A DNA stretch of 64,000 nucleotides from Flavobacterium defluvii (GTDB lineage Bacteria; Bacteroidota; Bacteroidia; Flavobacteriales; Flavobacteriaceae), in contig NZ_FQWC01000004.1 in NCBI RefSeq assembly GCF_900129555.1, positions 1-64,000 of the forward strand. Direction: 5' to 3'. Made by a program: the position numbers and the translations under genes. Positions 1-8,242 of the stretch are shown here, one piece after another. A model generated the notes under the pieces. It was given only the letters and a program-made list of their open reading frames with translations, made no database searches and was not told the DNA's origin. Positions within the stretch are counted from its first letter, which is position 1, and each line of letters opens with the position of its first letter.

Positions 1-31
1 TATCAAAGAGCTTTCCGTGTTTTGCGGGGTG

Positions 32-62
32 CAAATGTAAAAAGCATTTTCAAATCTCACAA
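32..62 (-). promoter_or_regulatory. Leftward promoter, proximal of a tandem pair
   Basis: On the minus strand TTG (60-62) is followed after 20 nt by TACATTTG (32-39), matching the Flavobacterium consensus TTG-N17-23-TAnnTTTG. The -7 box runs into GCACCCCGCAA, the same downstream context (TTTGCACCCGCAA) as the tRNA promoter at 22784-22815. It points out of the left edge. By that similarity I infer a stable-RNA operon, probably rRNA, just outside the window. Confidence 0.6.
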
Positions 63-153
63 GCTTTTTTGAATCTTTTTTTCGAAAATTTCTTTTCCCT
101 AAATCCATATAACCTGTCAGTATTTCGAAGAGCGTTTTTCGCTGTTGCGGGTG

Positions 154-183
154 CAAAAGTAGAACCTTTTTCCATTTATACAA
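154..183 (-). promoter_or_regulatory. Leftward promoter, distal of a tandem pair
   Basis: On the minus strand TTG (181-183), 19 nt, then TACTTTTG (154-161) followed by GCACCCGCAA. It has the same architecture and orientation as the promoter at 32-62, about 122 bp downstream. Tandem strong promoters are typical of rRNA operons; the target itself is not in the window. Confidence 0.6.
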
Positions 184-807
184 CAACTTTTCCCAAGTTT
201 TTTTATTCTTTTTTTGATTTATTTCTTAACTCACTGACAGCCCCATATTTACAAACTCATTTTTTTTTCACCTCGTGTCAGGCTTTTCCTTAATATAATG
301 CAGTTTTTATATTTTATACCCCCAGGGGTAGTCTGTTTTTAAAGGATTTTTATTCTTTCATACCCTTTTTTGAAGTAAAAGCAGGTTCTTAAAATATCAT
401 TCCAGCCCATTTTAATCCCAAACAAACACCAAAGCCAGTGCTTTTTCCTATCACTAACCCTGAAAATTCTTTTCTAAAACAATCCCGGCAGGCCCGACAG
501 CGCAAAAGTTCCCGAGAAAACTTTATTCTGGGATTCAAAACAAATGATCCAATACAAATAACAGCATTAGTCCCTGATTAAATCAAAAATCTTTAAACAT
601 TCGAACAGAAGAATGTTTGTAGTTACAGTATAAACATACCGCAGCAAGTCTCTAACAAGATTGAAATCGAATTTTATCACTATACATATATATGTATAAA
701 CAAAAACCGACTCTTTTAGAAAACTATCTGGTTCTATAGATAAAGTCACTCTTACTATACAGTATAGCTTTTACTTTAATATAATGAAGCAATCTTACAT
801 ATATATA

Positions 808-838
808 TTGTATGTAGTTTTGTAATCACTTATATTTG
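808..838 (+). promoter_or_regulatory. thrS promoter
   Basis: TTG (808-810), a 20-nt spacer and TATATTTG (831-838) match the flavobacterial sigma-A consensus. Transcription should start near 845, leaving a very short leader before the ATG at 859, so there is no room for a long attenuator downstream of this promoter. Confidence 0.7.
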
Positions 839-858
839 CATTCACAAAATTATAAACA

Positions 859-2805
859 ATGATCAAGATTACTTTACCCGATGGGTCAATTAGAGAGTTC
901 GCTCAAGGCGTAACTCCAATGGAGGTCGCTAAAAACATTAGCGAAGGTTTTGCAAGAAATGTTATTTCTGCATCTTTTAATGGTATAACTATTGAAACCG
1001 AAACTCCATTAACGACCGATGGTAATCTTATATTATATACATGGAATGATGCTGAAGGCAAAAAAGCTTTCTGGCATTCGACTTCGCACGTAATGGCTCA
1101 GGTTCTTGAAGAACTATATCCTGGAATTAAACTGACTTTAGGACCTGCAATAGCTAATGGATTTTATTATGATGTAGATTTTGAAGATCAAAAAATTTCT
1201 GAAGCTGATTTTAAAAAGATCGAAGACCGTATTCTTGAAATCGCAAGAGGAAAGTTCGATTTTAAAATGCGCCCGGTAAGTAAAGCAGAAGCATTAGAAA
1301 TGTACAAAGACAACGTTTACAAGACTGAATTAATTTCGAACCTTGAAGACGGAACTATCACATTCTGCGATCATTCTACTTTTACTGATTTATGCCGTGG
1401 TGGACATATTCCTAATACTGGAATTATCAAAGCGGTAAAAATCATGAGTGTTGCTGGTGCTTACTGGAGAGGTGATGAGAAAAACAAACAGTTAACTCGT
1501 GTTTACGGAACTTCTTTCCCTAAACAAAAAGATTTAACTGAATATCTTGAACTTCTTGAAGAAGCAAAACGTCGTGACCATCGTAAACTTGGAAAAGAAT
1601 TAGAACTATTCGCTTTTTCACAAAAAGTGGGACAAGGTTTACCTTTATGGTTACCTAAAGGCGCTGCTCTTAGAGATCGTTTAGAGCAATTTTTAAAACG
1701 TGCTCAAAAGAAAGCAGGATACGAACAAGTTGTTAGTCCGCATATTGGTCAAAAAGAACTTTATGTTACTTCTGGTCACTATGCAAAATATGGTGCTGAT
1801 AGTTTTCAACCAATTAATACTCCTGCAGAAGGTGAAGAGTTTTTATTAAAACCAATGAACTGTCCTCACCATTGTGAAATTTACAATGTAAGACCTTGGT
1901 CATATAAAGATTTACCTAAGCGTTATGCTGAATTTGGTACTGTTTACAGATACGAGCAGTCTGGTGAACTACATGGTTTAACTCGTGTTAGAGGGTTTAC
2001 TCAGGATGATGCACATATTTTCTGTACTCCGGAACAATTGGATGAAGAATTCAAAAAGGTAATTGACCTTGTATTATATGTATTTGGCTCATTAGGTTTT
2101 GAAAACTTTACTGCTCAAATTTCATTGAGAGATCAGGAAAACAGAGACAAATATATAGGTACAGATGAAAACTGGGAAAAAGCTGAAAACGCTATTATAA
2201 ATGCAGCAAAAGATAAAGGTCTTAATACTGTTGTTGAATATGGCGAAGCTGCTTTTTACGGTCCGAAACTTGACTTTATGGTTAAGGATGCTTTAGGAAG
2301 ACAATGGCAATTAGGAACTATTCAGGTAGATTATAACTTACCTGAACGTTTTGATTTGACATACAAAGGTGCTGATAATGAATTACATCGCCCTGTTATG
2401 ATTCACAGAGCTCCTTTTGGATCTATGGAACGTTTTATAGCAATTTTACTAGAACATACAGCAGGAAATTTCCCACTTTGGCTAATGCCTGAACAGGCTA
2501 TTATCTTGTCTTTGAGCGAGAAATACGAAAATTATGCTAAAAAAGTTTTAGATTTGCTAGAAAATCACGAAATTCGCGCCCTAATTGATAACCGAAATGA
2601 AACAATCGGTAAGAAAATTAGAGATGCAGAAATGCAAAAAATTCCATTTATGCTTATTGTTGGTGAGGAAGAAGAGAAAAACGGTACAATCTCTATTCGT
2701 CGTCACGGACAAGAAGGAAAAGGTAATATCACAGTTTCTATCGAAGAGTTTGCTTCGATTGTAGACGAAGAAATAAAAAAGACATTAAAAGTATTTACAG
2801 TTTAA
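859..2805 (+). CDS. thrS: Threonine--tRNA ligase
   Basis: Charges tRNA-Thr with threonine in the cytoplasm. At 648 residues it is full length. An N-terminal TGS domain (about 1-62) is followed by the editing domain with its HxxxH motif (H73, H77) and the CDH and CRGGH patterns. The class II catalytic core shows the zinc-site segment MNCPHHC, motif 2 in [17 protein letters not shown] and motif 3 in [11 protein letters not shown]. The C-terminal anticodon-binding domain starts near EQAIIL. The ATG lies about 14 nt after the predicted transcription start. It heads the conserved thrS-infC-rpmI-rplT order, and infC starts only 16 nt after its stop, so co-transcription is likely. Confidence 0.98.
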   Translation: MIKITLPDGSIREFAQGVTPMEVAKNISEGFARNVISASFNGITIETETPLTTDGNLILYTWNDAEGKKAFWHSTSHVMAQVLEELYPGIKLTLGPAIANGFYYDVDFEDQKISEADFKKIEDRILEIARGKFDFKMRPVSKAEALEMYKDNVYKTELISNLEDGTITFCDHSTFTDLCRGGHIPNTGIIKAVKIMSVAGAYWRGDEKNKQLTRVYGTSFPKQKDLTEYLELLEEAKRRDHRKLGKELELFAFSQKVGQGLPLWLPKGAALRDRLEQFLKRAQKKAGYEQVVSPHIGQKELYVTSGHYAKYGADSFQPINTPAEGEEFLLKPMNCPHHCEIYNVRPWSYKDLPKRYAEFGTVYRYEQSGELHGLTRVRGFTQDDAHIFCTPEQLDEEFKKVIDLVLYVFGSLGFENFTAQISLRDQENRDKYIGTDENWEKAENAIINAAKDKGLNTVVEYGEAAFYGPKLDFMVKDALGRQWQLGTIQVDYNLPERFDLTYKGADNELHRPVMIHRAPFGSMERFIAILLEHTAGNFPLWLMPEQAIILSLSEKYENYAKKVLDLLENHEIRALIDNRNETIGKKIRDAEMQKIPFMLIVGEEEEKNGTISIRRHGQEGKGNITVSIEEFASIVDEEIKKTLKVFTV

Positions 2806-2821
2806 CTTAAATTAGAAAGTC

Positions 2822-3376
2822 ATAGCAATAAAAAGTAACAGAGGTTTTCAACCTCGCGTAGAAAAAAAAGACACACACAGAATAAATAATCTTATTCGTG
2901 TTCCTGAAGTACGTCTTGTAGGGGAAAACATTGAACCAGGGGTTTTTAAAATAGCTGATGCATTACGCTTAGCTGACCAGCTTGAACTGGATTTGGTGGA
3001 AATTTCGCCAAATGCCGAACCACCGGTTTGTAAAATCATGGATTACAAGAAATTTGTTTACGAACAAAAGAAACGTGATAAGGTTTTAAAAGCTAAATCA
3101 TCTCAAGTTGTAGTAAAAGAAATTCGTTTTGGTCCTCAGACAGATGAGCATGATTATGAGTTTAAAAGAAAAAATGCTGAGAAGTTCCTTAAAGAAGGAG
3201 CTAAATTAAAAGCATTTGTTTTCTTTAAAGGTCGTTCTATCATCTATAAAGATCAAGGGCAGATTTTATTATTACGTCTTGCTACAGATTTAGAAGAGTT
3301 TGGTAAAGTTGAAGCTATGCCGGTTCTGGAAGGAAAGAGAATGATTATGTTCATTGCTCCAAAGAAAAAGAAATAA
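2822..3376 (+). CDS. infC: Translation initiation factor IF-3, non-canonical AUA start
   Basis: IF-3 binds the 30S subunit and polices start-codon selection. The open frame runs from just after an in-frame TAG at 2813-2815. The family's N-terminal part (SNRGFQPR, then [23 protein letters not shown]) is encoded before any ATG, GTG or TTG; the first standard start codon in frame is TTG at 2993, which would delete about 57 conserved residues. The best start is AUA at 2822 (reading M-A-I-K-S-N-R-G); AUA at 2828 is the alternative. The product is 184 residues with a lysine-rich end. In E. coli infC starts at AUU, and IF-3 discrimination against that codon gives autoregulation; the same logic is inferred here. 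Confidence 0.9.
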   Translation: MAIKSNRGFQPRVEKKDTHRINNLIRVPEVRLVGENIEPGVFKIADALRLADQLELDLVEISPNAEPPVCKIMDYKKFVYEQKKRDKVLKAKSSQVVVKEIRFGPQTDEHDYEFKRKNAEKFLKEGAKLKAFVFFKGRSIIYKDQGQILLLRLATDLEEFGKVEAMPVLEGKRMIMFIAPKKKK

Positions 3377-3395
3377 GTCTTTAAGTTCTAAAGTC

Positions 3396-3434
3396 CTAAA
3401 GTTTAAAAGTCAGTTAGTGATTTTTAAACTTTAG
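3396..3434 (+). repeat. Perfect 13-bp inverted repeat between infC and rpmI
   Basis: CTAAAGTTTAAAA (3396-3408) pairs perfectly with TTTTAAACTTTAG (3422-3434) across a 13-nt loop. Further degenerate copies of the words AAGTTTAAAAGTC and GACTTTTTAAACTT extend on both sides (about 3376-3455). It lacks a clean GC stem and T-tract, so it is more likely a word-type intergenic hairpin than a terminator. Confidence 0.6.
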
Positions 3435-3496
3435 ACTTTTTAAACTTTTTGACTCAAGATATAAGTAAGTAAGAATAAATTAAAACACTAGGAAAA

Positions 3497-3694
3497 ATGC
3501 CTAAAATGAAAACTAAATCTAGCGCTAAGAAACGTTTTAAAGTTACTGGCTCTGGAAAGATTAAAAGAAAGCATGCTTTTAAAAGTCACATCTTGACTAA
3601 AAAATCTAAAAAACGTAAATTAGCTTTGACGCACTCAGCGCTAGTTCACAAAACTGATGAGAAAAGCATCAAACAACAATTAAGAATTATCTAA
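3497..3694 (+). CDS. rpmI: 50S ribosomal protein L35
   Basis: Small basic protein of the large subunit, 65 residues, the usual length. It begins [24 protein letters not shown] and contains [19 protein letters not shown], the typical L35 pattern. It lies between infC and rplT as in most bacteria. The upstream gap holds an inverted repeat that could affect read-through from infC. No strong ribosome-binding site is visible, which is normal for this phylum. Confidence 0.98.
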
Positions 3695-3874
3695 TAAGCC
3701 TAAGTTGCAAAGTGATAAAGTTTAAAAGTCAATAGATGACTTTAGACATTTAACTTTAATACATTAGACTAAAGAATTCTTTAGGTTAAAAAATTATTTA
3801 TATAACCTTGGAGTATGGCCATTAAGTTCCTTTGATTCAATTCAGGACGCCTGCTACAAAAAAACATTAAAATT
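3695..3874 (+). other. rpmI-rplT spacer with degenerate inverted words and a GC-richer leader
   Basis: The 180-bp gap first carries words related to the infC-rpmI hairpin (AAGTTTAAAAGTCA near 3718, then TGACTTTAGACATTTAACTTTAA). Then comes a stretch of mixed composition at about 3806-3855 (CTTGGAGTATGGCC ... CAGGACGCCTGC) directly before rplT. L20 represses its own mRNA in other bacteria, so this could be an autoregulatory leader, but I cannot show a known L20-binding fold. Confidence 0.35.
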
Positions 3875-4219
3875 ATGCCAAGATCGGTAAATTCAGTTGC
3901 TAAAAGAGCAAGAAGAAAAAAAATAATGAAGCAAGCCAAAGGTTTCTTTGGAAGACGTAAAAACGTTTGGACAGTTGCTAAGAACGCGGTAGAGAAAGCA
4001 ATGAGCTACGCTTACCGTGACAGAAAACAGAATAAAAGAAACTTCCGTTCATTATGGATTCAACGTATTAACGCTGGAGCTAGATTAGAAGGAATGTCTT
4101 ATTCTCAATTCATGGGAAAAGTTAAAGCTAACGGAATCGAATTGAACCGTAAAGTTCTTGCAGATTTAGCTATGAACCACCCAGAAGCTTTCAAAGCTAT
4201 TCTTAACAAAGTAAAATAA
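3875..4219 (+). CDS. rplT: 50S ribosomal protein L20
   Basis: Large-subunit assembly protein of 114 residues, the usual size. It starts [19 protein letters not shown] and contains [38 protein letters not shown] and [10 protein letters not shown], all diagnostic of L20. It ends the thrS-infC-rpmI-rplT cluster and is followed by a strong terminator. Confidence 0.98.
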
Positions 4220-4262
4220 AACGTTTATAAACTCAATTTAGATTTACTTACTTATCATAAAG

Positions 4263-4293
4263 AAACCATCCGTTAATTCGGATGGTTTTTTGT
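4263..4293 (+). terminator. Terminator after rplT
   Basis: AAACCATCCG (4263-4272) and CGGATGGTTT (4279-4288) form a 10-bp stem with a 6-nt loop followed by a T-tract. It closes the thrS operon. Confidence 0.85.
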
Positions 4294-4342
4294 TTTTACA
4301 ACAATCTGCTTTACCTTTAAATCTATTTTAAACAATTACAAA

Positions 4343-4915
4343 ATGTTTACACCTCTTTTTAATCATATACAAAAATTCATAGTACTTGAACCTTCAGAAA
4401 TTGATATTTTAGAATCGCACCTTAGTATTTCAAAAGTTAAAAAGAAAGAGCATTTATTACAGGAAGGTCAGGTTTGTGACACATTATACTTTATATTAAA
4501 GGGCTTTGCGAGACAATATATTATCAATTCAAAAGGAAGTGAGCAAACATTGCAATTTGCTATTGAAAATTGGTGGATAACTGATTATTTAAGCTATCAT
4601 AACACTACTCCTTCTCACTTCTATATCCAAACAGTTGAAAACTGCGAATTAATAGCAATTCAAAAAAGTACTTTAGAATCTTTACTTATCGAAATTCCAA
4701 AACTGGAAAGATATTTTAGAATAGTTTCTCAAAAATCTTTTGGAGCTGCACAAATGAGAATTAAATTCCTTTTTACAATGTCGGCAGAAGAACGATACAA
4801 TCATTTCAAAAAACAGCAACCCGATTTTGTACAACGTGTTCCGCAATATATGCTTGCTTCTTACTTAGATTTTTCTGCTGAATTCATGAGTAAAATTAGG
4901 GCGGGAAAAGTATGA
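4343..4915 (+). CDS. Crp/Fnr family transcriptional regulator
   Basis: A 190-residue cytoplasmic regulator. An N-terminal cyclic-nucleotide-binding-type beta-roll (about 25-115; EGQVCDTLYFILKGFARQY) leads through a long helix to a C-terminal winged helix (RVPQYMLASYLDFSAEFMSKIR). The canonical cAMP phosphate-binding signature RxA is not obvious, so the ligand is unknown. It sits 79 nt upstream of an AhpD-like gene in the same direction, and the gap contains a perfect palindrome (4925-4940), its best candidate operator. Crp-type regulators of this size beside carboxymuconolactone-decarboxylase-like genes are common in Bacteroidota; here the partner is the obvious target. Confidence 0.88.
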   Translation: MFTPLFNHIQKFIVLEPSEIDILESHLSISKVKKKEHLLQEGQVCDTLYFILKGFARQYIINSKGSEQTLQFAIENWWITDYLSYHNTTPSHFYIQTVENCELIAIQKSTLESLLIEIPKLERYFRIVSQKSFGAAQMRIKFLFTMSAEERYNHFKKQQPDFVQRVPQYMLASYLDFSAEFMSKIRAGKV

Positions 4916-4924
4916 TTTGAATTT

Positions 4925-4940
4925 CTTGAAGTAGTTCAAG
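4925..4940. promoter_or_regulatory. Candidate operator for the Crp/Fnr regulator
   Basis: CTTGAA-gtag-TTCAAG is a perfect 16-bp palindrome starting 10 nt after the regulator stop. Its TTG (4926-4928) lies 23 nt before GACCTTTG (4952-4959), a weak match to TAnnTTTG, so it may overlap the -33 element of the promoter of the next gene. Confidence 0.45.
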
Positions 4941-4994
4941 TTTTTAAGAGAATACATTACTGACCTTTGTAATGAACTTTTAAAACACATAAAA

Positions 4995-5429
4995 ATGAAA
5001 TCAAGAATTGTTATCCCGAACGTTGCTCCAGAAGCTTATCAGGCTTTATTAAATTTAGAAAAATACATTTCTTCTACTTCACTAACTCCAGTCCATAAAG
5101 AATTAATTAAAATACGTGCATCTCAAATTAATGGCTGCGCTTATTGTATTAATATGCATACTGCTGACGCCAGAAAATACGGAATTTCTGAACAGAGAAT
5201 ATATTTAATTAGTGCCTGGCGTGAAGCAGACGTTTACACTGAAGAAGAAAAAGCAATTTTAGCTTTAACAGAGCAGGTTACTTTAATTGGAAATCATGTT
5301 TCTGATGAAGTTTATCAAAATGCCGCAAATTTATTTGATGAAAAATATTTAGCAGAAATAATTTTGGCCATTATTACCATTAACTCTTGGAATAGAATGG
5401 CAATTACAACCGGATTGAGAGCTTCTTAA
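4995..5429 (+). CDS. Carboxymuconolactone decarboxylase / AhpD-like protein
   Basis: A 144-residue all-helical AhpD-like protein. The redox motif CAYC (C48, C51) is followed by H55 in CAYCINMHTADARK, the AhpD catalytic signature, and the C-terminal half carries EEKAILALTEQVTLI. Members act as thiol-based peroxidase partners or alkylhydroperoxidases; the decarboxylase name comes from one branch and probably does not apply. It lies downstream of a Crp/Fnr regulator with a palindromic site between them and is followed by a terminator, which suggests a small regulated stress unit. Family is firm, substrate unknown. Confidence 0.9.
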   Translation: MKSRIVIPNVAPEAYQALLNLEKYISSTSLTPVHKELIKIRASQINGCAYCINMHTADARKYGISEQRIYLISAWREADVYTEEEKAILALTEQVTLIGNHVSDEVYQNAANLFDEKYLAEIILAIITINSWNRMAITTGLRAS

Positions 5430-5467
5430 TTTTTACAAAAACAGATTTTACAACTTTATACCTTATA

Positions 5468-5495
5468 AAAACCCTCTTAGTAAGAGGGTTTTGTT
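5468..5495 (+). terminator. Terminator after the AhpD-like gene
   Basis: AACCCTCTT (5470-5478) and AAGAGGGTT (5482-5490) form a 9-bp stem with a 3-nt loop, followed by TTTGTTG. Confidence 0.8.
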
Positions 5496-5648
5496 GTATT
5501 TACCTTTAAATGAGAACTAATAAAACAGAATTGAGGTATTTTTACAAAAACAGGTATTTTTACTCTTTCATAAAATTTTAGACTTTATAATTTTTGCAGA
5601 TTAAATTTTACATTGCGGAATTCCGTAATAAAATACTTTTAAATCGAT

Positions 5649-5774
5649 TTATGTTTGCTTTAAAAATTGAAAATACCAGTTGAGCCCTAAACATAAATTT
5701 GATCTAACTGTAAGCATTAATCCTCCAAATAATATAATTATGAAAACAATGTTTCTTTGTTTTTTCTTATCCAT
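5649..5774 (-). CDS. Possible 41-residue membrane peptide (overlaps the plus-strand candidate)
   Basis: An ATG at 5774 on the minus strand opens a short frame beginning MDKKKQRNIVFIIILFGG: a charged head, one hydrophobic segment and an aromatic tail. Codon choice (GGA, TTA, AGA) resembles neighbouring genes. The frame is also open further upstream to 5921. It overlaps the start of a plus-strand candidate (5740-5907), and I see no promoter for it. Only one of the two may be real. Confidence 0.25.
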   Translation of the reverse strand: MDKKKQRNIVFIIILFGGLMLTVRSNLCLGLNWYFQFLKQT

Positions 5775-5907
5775 AAGTTTTGCTTTCGTTTCTGAAAAAA
5801 CCGGCTGGCTTGAAGTAGACTGGAAACTCATCTTTATACCGGCTCTTCTTGTTTTACAAATAATTATTATTAGAAAGGCTTTAAAAAGCAGGTATAAAAA
5901 AATATAA
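5740..5907 (+). CDS. Possible 55-residue membrane protein
   Basis: The ATG at 5740 opens a frame with a signal-like first segment (MKTMFLCFFLSISFAF), a short middle (EKTGWLEVDWK) and a second membrane segment (LIFIPALLVLQIIII) ending in basic residues. A TTG start at 5680 would add 20 residues. Upstream lie a -7-like TAATTTTTG near 5589-5597 and a palindrome at 5616-5625, giving mild support for rightward transcription. Family not recognised. Confidence 0.35.
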   Translation: MKTMFLCFFLSISFAFVSEKTGWLEVDWKLIFIPALLVLQIIIIRKALKSRYKKI

Positions 5908-5939
5908 ATATTTTCATACATTAAAAACTTTTAAAATAT

Positions 5940-5947
5940 TATATTTG
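5940..5947 (+). promoter_or_regulatory. -7 box upstream of the EEP nuclease gene
   Basis: TATATTTG (5940-5947) matches TAnnTTTG and lies 16 nt before the ATG at 5964. No good TTG -33 element is visible at the right distance. Confidence 0.45.
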
Positions 5948-5963
5948 ATTTTTTTAATGCCTT

Positions 5964-6770
5964 ATGAAATCTTTTATCACCTGCATTTTTTTATTATTTG
6001 TTTCTCTTAAATCTTTTCCTCAAACCAAAATTATTTCCTGGAATTTAAAAAATTTTGGAAAATCTAAATCACAACCAACTTTAAATTTTATTGCCAATAC
6101 AGTTAAAGATTATGACATTATTGCAATTCAGGAAGTTGTTGCCGGATATGGCGGTGCGCAGACAATTGCTAAGCTTGCTAATTTATTAAATGAAAAAGGG
6201 GCAAAATGGGATTACTCTATAAGTGATCCTACAAGCGGAAATAGTTACAAAAGAGAACGTTATGCTTTTATATGGAAAACAAACAGAGTAAATTTAAAAG
6301 GAAATGCGTGGCTCGAAAAAAAGTATCATTTAGAGATTGATCGCGAACCTTATTTTGGAACCTTCGAGGCTGATCGAAAAACGTTTACTCTTGTCAATTT
6401 TCATGCTATTACAAAAAGTAAACAACCAGAAACTGAAATTAAATATTTTAAATTTCTTCCTCAGGAATATCCAAATTTGAATCTGGTTTTTTTGGGCGAT
6501 TTTAATTGTCCACAATCACATACGGTTTTTAATCCACTAAAAAAAATGGCTTTCGTTCCGATATTTCAAAAGCAAAAAACAACACTTAAAAAAGAATGCA
6601 TCGAGAATAATTGTCTGGCTTCTGAGTTTGACAATGTCTTTTATAATTCAAATAAAATAAAATCCATTAATTCCGGCGTAATTTTGTTTTATAAAAAATT
6701 TGATTCACTTGAAGAAGCCCGAAAAGTTTCTGACCATATACCGATCTGGACTGAATTTTCTTTAAATTAA
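5964..6770 (+). CDS. Exported endonuclease/exonuclease/phosphatase family protein
   Basis: A 268-residue DNase I-fold protein with an N-terminal signal peptide (MKSFITCIFLLFVSLKSFPQ). Catalytic landmarks of the EEP superfamily appear in order: SWNLKNFG, DIIAIQEVV with the metal-binding Glu, VNFHAI, LGDFN with the Asp/Asn pair, and the C-terminal SDHIPIW. It probably acts outside the cytoplasm on nucleic acid or another phosphodiester; the substrate cannot be read from sequence. Its stop overlaps that of the convergent gene by 4 nt. Confidence 0.9.
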   Translation: MKSFITCIFLLFVSLKSFPQTKIISWNLKNFGKSKSQPTLNFIANTVKDYDIIAIQEVVAGYGGAQTIAKLANLLNEKGAKWDYSISDPTSGNSYKRERYAFIWKTNRVNLKGNAWLEKKYHLEIDREPYFGTFEADRKTFTLVNFHAITKSKQPETEIKYFKFLPQEYPNLNLVFLGDFNCPQSHTVFNPLKKMAFVPIFQKQKTTLKKECIENNCLASEFDNVFYNSNKIKSINSGVILFYKKFDSLEEARKVSDHIPIWTEFSLN

Positions 6771-8029
6771 GTTTTAAGTTTTTTCTTTTTTGCGGCTGGA
6801 AACAAAACATTATTTAAAATTAAGCGATATCCCGGAGAATTTGGATGTAGGTCTAAAACAGTTGGCGGATCTCCAACCTGATGTTGAAAATCTTCAGGAT
6901 CATGGCCTCCAAAAAAAGTAAACATTCCTTTTCCTTTTTCTCCATGAATGTATCTTGCTTCGCCATTAAGCTCACAAGTTCCCATAACCAAAACATTTGA
7001 TTTAACCAATGTTTCATTAAAAGATGTTGTCTGCCCCATAAATCCTTTTACTAATTGTGTATGATTTTGGCATAACATGCTTGGAATTGGGTCCCATTTT
7101 GCAGAAAATTCCATTAAAGTAAAATAATCTTTTTCCATTGGAACTCTTCTTTTTCCCGTCATATCTATATCTGAAAACTCATAAACTTCTGGTCTTCTTT
7201 CTAAAATAAAATCTTTAAATGCGAAAGAATTGGAATAATTGAGTTTTGACTGATAATTAGATTCGCTTGGATCTCCATCAAACATAGTTTCACAAATGTC
7301 AACACCATCAGCGGCAAGGGCAATATCAAAGCTATCAGTTGCAGAGCACATTGCAAACATAAAGCCGCCGCCAATAACAAAATCACGTATTTTTTTTGCA
7401 ACAGCGCCTTTTTCCAGAGATACTTTTGAATAGTCTAGTTTTGCGGCTAAAGCTTCAGCATCTTTTTTTTGTTCTATATACCAAGGTGTATTTTTGTAGG
7501 CAGCATAAAATTTTCCGTATTGTCCAGTAAAATCTTCATGATGAAGATGCAGCCAGTCGTAAAGTAAAAGTTGATCGCTCAAAACTTCTTCGTCATAAAT
7601 TGGAGTAAAAGGAATTTCGGCATAAGTCAAAACCAAAGTAACGGCATCGTCCCAAGGTTGTTTTCCTTTTGGAGTATAAACTGCAATTTTTGGCGCTTTT
7701 TCAAGGATTACAGATTCCATATTTTGAGACGGACTCGAAATATCATTTAAAATTGAAGCTTCTTCACTATCTGACAGTATTTCAAAACTAACTCCACGTA
7801 TTTTGCATTCTTTGCGTATTTCTTCAGCATCCGGCAATAAGAATGATCCGCCGCGATAGTTTAAGAGCCAGCTGGCTTTATAGTCCCTACTCAAACACCA
7901 ATATGTTATTCCGTAAGCTTTTAAATGATTTTGCTGTGTTGTTTCATCCATTGGAAGTAAAATAAACGATGCTTTTGCACTAACACAAAACAGCAAAATA
8001 AAAATACATACTACACTTTTTTTCATCAA
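6767..8029 (-). CDS. Exported protein of the Bacteroidota 'asparagine synthetase B'-like family; function unknown
   Basis: 420 residues with a cleavable signal peptide (MMKKSVVCIFILLFCVSAKA). Homologues are usually labelled asparagine synthetase B, but the sequence has neither an N-terminal catalytic Cys for a class II glutaminase nor the SGGxDS pyrophosphatase loop of AsnB, and it is exported. It instead has a KIAVYTP start of an alpha/beta domain near residue 113, conserved GGGFMFAMC, FGGHDPED and a GYRLILNN end, recalling ThuA/glutaminase-like folds. I treat the enzyme name as a misnomer. It is convergent with the EEP gene. Either of two adjacent Met codons could start it. Confidence 0.75.
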   Translation of the reverse strand: MMKKSVVCIFILLFCVSAKASFILLPMDETTQQNHLKAYGITYWCLSRDYKASWLLNYRGGSFLLPDAEEIRKECKIRGVSFEILSDSEEASILNDISSPSQNMESVILEKAPKIAVYTPKGKQPWDDAVTLVLTYAEIPFTPIYDEEVLSDQLLLYDWLHLHHEDFTGQYGKFYAAYKNTPWYIEQKKDAEALAAKLDYSKVSLEKGAVAKKIRDFVIGGGFMFAMCSATDSFDIALAADGVDICETMFDGDPSESNYQSKLNYSNSFAFKDFILERRPEVYEFSDIDMTGKRRVPMEKDYFTLMEFSAKWDPIPSMLCQNHTQLVKGFMGQTTSFNETLVKSNVLVMGTCELNGEARYIHGEKGKGMFTFFGGHDPEDFQHQVGDPPTVLDLHPNSPGYRLILNNVLFPAAKKKKLKT

Positions 8030-8242
8030 AAAAATATTTTAGTAAAGATATAAAGGAAGCTTTAAATAAAGCAATAGAAGCCTAGTTTTATAATGGAATA
8101 AAACTGTTAATTAACGCTATCATGAAGTAATAAAGATTGAAATTTTATAAAAAACACGTAAAAACACGTAAACTTTGAAAACTTTTTCTGTCTAAATTTG
8201 GAATCCAAAATCGACTAAATCAATCGATTAAAAACTTAAACC
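8030..8242. other. Divergent spacer with a direct repeat and a -7 box
   Basis: Two direct copies of AAAACACGTA lie side by side at 8151-8170, and TAAATTTG (8193-8200) matches the -7 consensus 43 nt before the small gene at 8243. A TTG at 8175-8177 is 15 nt from it, slightly short for a -33 element. The repeated CACGT boxes sit where an activator or repressor could bind. Confidence 0.4.

Larger units (their letters stand above)
1..858. other. Non-coding region upstream of thrS
   Basis: I see no convincing gene here; the open frames are short and low in complexity. The left end carries two leftward promoters, described separately. A small inverted repeat ACCCC-c-AGGGGT lies near 320-332, and two AT-rich palindromes lie near 682-699 and 797-816. 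The right end carries the thrS promoter. The lack of coding signal and the promoters at both ends fit a divergent intergenic region between a leftward stable-RNA operon and thrS. Confidence 0.6.

Noticed and set aside
69..293. A 74-codon rightward frame at the left edge
   Set aside because: Phe-rich low-complexity translation; it runs antisense through the distal leftward promoter.
567..749. A 60-codon leftward frame upstream of thrS
   Set aside because: AT-driven composition, no promoter, no recognisable protein character.
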